This document shows, in pieces, positions 32,734 to 35,057 of a stretch of 35,057 nucleotides of DNA. Source of the DNA: Flavobacterium sp. (GTDB taxonomy: Bacteria > Bacteroidota > Bacteroidia > Flavobacteriales > Flavobacteriaceae); contig JASLID010000123.1 of assembly GCA_030153045.1 (NCBI GenBank), positions 1-35,057 of the forward strand. Direction: 5' to 3'. The notes under the pieces are model-generated. The model was given only the letters and a program-made list of their open reading frames with translations, had not been told where the DNA came from and did no database searches. How positions within the stretch are numbered: position 1 is the first letter of the stretch; the number at the start of each line of letters is the position of its first letter. The position numbers and the translations under genes were made by a program.

Positions 32734-35057
32734 TTATTTTGAATTACTGCTTACCGTACTATTGAAAATACTTTTTATCTGATTAATATCCGCTTCGGTT
32801 TGTGACAATCTTTTATTTATGTTTTCATTATCAGCTTTAAGTCCACGAATCTGAGCTTCTTGTTGATTGATAATTTTGACAAGTTCCTGTGTAGCTGAAA
32901 TATTTAATGTTGAAAGTGCCTCATAATCTACCGTATGGAAATCATTCACTTCACGTCCGAATACAAATACTTTTCCTTCATCTTTCACTGAAACATTGAA
33001 ACCATATTCATCTGCCTGCATTACATCAACAACTTCTGTTCTGTTTTCAAACACCAAACGAACGCGATCTCCTTTTTGCAACGTGTTTTTCAGAATTACT
33101 CTGCCGTCTTTGATTTTGGCAATTGTATAAATATCCGGCACAACATCAGTAATTGTAGAAACCGCCTGTGGATAAACCTTCTTTACTTGCTGGGCAATCA
33201 CTTTTTTAATCTCTTCTTTCCCTTTCGCTATAGAATCTTTGAAAGTATAATTGGTAATTTGAATTTTATTCAACGTTTCAAGGTCTTTACTACTGTTTGA
33301 AATCCCTTTGATGTTCTTGATTCTTTCATCTGAAAAGGCATTGAATTCTGTCGCTGCAATCCTTCCAGAAGCATAAATAGAAAATCCTGCTGTTCCTCCG
33401 GCTACAGTTCCTATTGAACCTGCTGAATTAAGGAAACCGTATGAAAGCGTATTGTTTTGCGTGCCATTCACAACCATCTTGGCCTGAGTAGGTGTAGCAG
33501 TTCCGATTCCAACATTCCCTCCACCGGTTACCATTTGTACATTACCGTTATTATCAGAGTTTAATTCCAAAGTGCCCGTTCCTTTACTTCTAAGCTGAAT
33601 AGCCAGGTTTGCAGGAGTGTTTGCACCATTTGGATAAATAGTGGAACGGCTGACTGTGTTAAACTGTAAGTCAGAATTGGCTCCTGAACTGCTCAACATT
33701 GCCGATCCGTTTACGTCAAGAGGCGCTGCCGGACTTGCTGTACCGATACCTACATTCCCTGCAGAAAGCACTCTCATTCGTTCAGTGTTATTTGTTTTAA
33801 AGACGAAATCAACCGCATTCGTTGTACCTATGAAGTTGGTTCCCGCAGTAGTTCCGGAATTTCCGGTTTTGGACCACGCATTTGAATCAACTGGCGCAGC
33901 CCATGTCACTGTACCGGCACCATTCGTAGTTAAAACGTTTCCTGCGGCTCCGTCGGTGGTTGGAAAACTGTATGCGTTGTTTACGTTCAGGGTTCCGTTT
34001 ACACGAAGCAAATCGGTACTAAAATCACCGTAAACCAATGGATTGGCGGTGTTGCTATTGTCAATATATAATTTATTGGCTCCTGCTTCAGAATACCCAG
34101 CCTGGTACCCTAGGAAGACATTCCCTCCGCCAAGCGAACTGTAACCTGCCTGATAACCAATACCAACGTTACTGCTTCCGGTAGAGTTCAAGCCAAGTGC
34201 ATTTTCACCAAGTGCAATATTCCTGATTCCGGTCGTATTGCTCCCTAACACATTATAACCAATACCCGTATTGTTGGCCCCTGTGGTATTGCTTTTCATA
34301 GCAAAACCTCCCACAGCCGTATTGGTGGTACCCGTACTTGTCTGCAATGCGAAGTAGCCCAAAGCCGTGTTGAATGAACTGTTGGCTGAATTAAGCGCTG
34401 CAAAACCAATGGCAGTATTGGCACTACCTGTAACATTATATTGCATTGCTGCAGACCCTAAAGCTGCATTCGATCCACCTGTAGTATTGGTGGCCATAGC
34501 AGATGCACCAACAGCGGTATTATTGAAACCGGTAGTATTCGCTGCCATTGCGCTTGTACCCAAACTGGAATTTGAAGTACCGGTTGACAACGTCTGGCTA
34601 CCACTTCCAACAGCTGTATTATTATTTGATGTAGTAGCAGTACGCAATGCATTATAACCTATCGCAGTGTTATTGGTTCCTGCAGTATTGCCATTCCCCG
34701 AATTGTAACCAATAAATGTATTCTGATTGGTTATCAAGTCGTCATTTGCCCCTGCATTTTCTCCTATAAAAACTGAATTTCCTGTATTCAGAGTTTCAAT
34801 TTGACCTTTTGTAGTAAATCGTGCTCTTACAATATTGTTAGTTCGCAAATCAAGCGCCTGATTGTCTGTTGTTCCTATGAAATCAGTACCACTAACCGTA
34901 CCTGAATTCCCTGAAGTTGACCAGTCATTACCCGGTACGCTTCCCCAAACTCCGGTTCCTAATAATACCTGAGAAGCAGTTCCTGCAGCTAATGGAGTTA
35001 ACGTACCATCTAGATCAGCCTGAACCATTCTGGTTCCTGTTCCTGCCAATGACGAAG
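32734..35057 (-). CDS. Trimeric fibre protein with peptidase S74 chaperone domain, 5'-truncated
   Basis: The frame stays open to the window end, so the N-terminus is missing; residue numbers count from the codon at 35049. Residues of about 91-320 are some 13-14 YadA-like head repeats of about 17 residues (NTAIGYNAL, NTAVGASAM). Two related modules with a shared GNSGT core (DWSTSGNSGTVSGTDFIGTT and NAWSKTGNSGTTAGTNFIGT) flank the repeats. VGIGTASP and VGIGTATP motifs follow. From about 565 comes a peptidase S74 intramolecular chaperone with S573 and K578 (FSDERIKNIKG), the dyad known from phage endosialidase tail spikes, which cleaves itself after trimer folding. The C-terminus is a coiled coil. 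The G+C content is visibly higher than in neighbouring genes. It is probably a surface adhesin-like fibre. Confidence 0.85.
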   Translation of the reverse strand, partial: SSLAGTGTRMVQADLDGTLTPLAAGTASQVLLGTGVWGSVPGNDWSTSGNSGTVSGTDFIGTTDNQALDLRTNNIVRARFTTKGQIETLNTGNSVFIGENAGANDDLITNQNTFIGYNSGNGNTAGTNNTAIGYNALRTATTSNNNTAVGSGSQTLSTGTSNSSLGTSAMAANTTGFNNTAVGASAMATNTTGGSNAALGSAAMQYNVTGSANTAIGFAALNSANSSFNTALGYFALQTSTGTTNTAVGGFAMKSNTTGANNTGIGYNVLGSNTTGIRNIALGENALGLNSTGSSNVGIGYQAGYSSLGGGNVFLGYQAGYSEAGANKLYIDNSNTANPLVYGDFSTDLLRVNGTLNVNNAYSFPTTDGAAGNVLTTNGAGTVTWAAPVDSNAWSKTGNSGTTAGTNFIGTTNAVDFVFKTNNTERMRVLSAGNVGIGTASPAAPLDVNGSAMLSSSGANSDLQFNTVSRSTIYPNGANTPANLAIQLRSKGTGTLELNSDNNGNVQMVTGGGNVGIGTATPTQAKMVVNGTQNNTLSYGFLNSAGSIGTVAGGTAGFSIYASGRIAATEFNAFSDERIKNIKGISNSSKDLETLNKIQITNYTFKDSIAKGKEEIKKVIAQQVKKVYPQAVSTITDVVPDIYTIAKIKDGRVILKNTLQKGDRVRLVFENRTEVVDVMQADEYGFNVSVKDEGKVFVFGREVNDFHTVDYEALSTLNISATQELVKIINQQEAQIRGLKADNENINKRLSQTEADINQIKSIFNSTVSSNSK
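34090..34779 (-). repeat. Coding repeat region, head repeats of about 51 bp
   Basis: This is the part of the fibre gene encoding repeated NTxxGxxAx motifs with a period mostly of 17 codons. Repeats are diverged at DNA level, so it is an old array rather than a recent expansion. Confidence 0.75.

Noticed and set aside
34090..34779. CRISPR or satellite DNA
   Set aside because: The period comes from coding head repeats of the fibre protein, in frame throughout.

Overview
This window looks like core chromosome of a member of the Flavobacteriaceae (Bacteroidota), most likely Flavobacterium or a close relative. The DNA is AT-rich and ribosome binding sites are weak. Several promoters fit the Bacteroidota form (TTG, then TAnnTTTG). 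There is a type IX secretion (T9SS) cargo tail on a subtilase, a PafA-type alkaline phosphatase, a DUF3810 protein, a stand-alone sucC, a type II NADH dehydrogenase and a Bacteroidota-style YidC. No tRNA, rRNA, CRISPR array, transposase or integrase was seen.

Layout. 1-3966 (+): an iron-uptake cluster, with a 5'-truncated PepSY membrane protein, a TonB-dependent siderophore receptor and a second small PepSY membrane protein. The receptor promoter is bracketed by two matching 9-5-9 inverted repeats that look like metal-repressor operators. 3972-12251: mixed-strand housekeeping and orphan genes (pepD, a DUF3810 protein, a cupin, a 465-residue secreted orphan, ndh, an ECF sigma factor with a four-helix membrane partner, a small secreted protein). 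Two long intergenic stretches here are rich in repeats. 12575-15237: sucC and lysA, divergent, with a structured repeat between them. 15267-32587 (-): a long run on one strand with pafA, an unknown secreted protein, a nitronate monooxygenase-like protein, a T9SS subtilase, mnmA, a MORN/YwqK-like protein, yidC, pyrG, a five-gene unit (LysM, LysM plus periplasmic-binding fold, OsmC, unknown, DUF3820) and guaA. 32734-35057 (-): the C-terminal part of a large trimeric fibre protein with YadA-like head repeats and a peptidase S74 self-cleaving chaperone.

How the genes fit together. The first three genes would import a ferric siderophore and probably reduce or release the iron at the inner membrane. 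Many of the rest serve the envelope: YidC inserts membrane proteins, the LysM pair probably binds peptidoglycan, PafA and the subtilase are exported, and the fibre is a surface structure. guaA and pyrG are nucleotide synthesis genes, sucC and ndh serve respiration, lysA makes lysine, and mnmA modifies tRNA.

The least explained content is non-coding. A structured repeat family occurs twice (10386-10532 and 13851-13929), both times between divergent genes, with a compensatory base-pair change between copies. A 45-bp tandem array lies beside one copy. A long imperfect hairpin (7288-7407) follows the orphan gene. A 58-codon reading frame (7058-7234) precedes the cupin gene.
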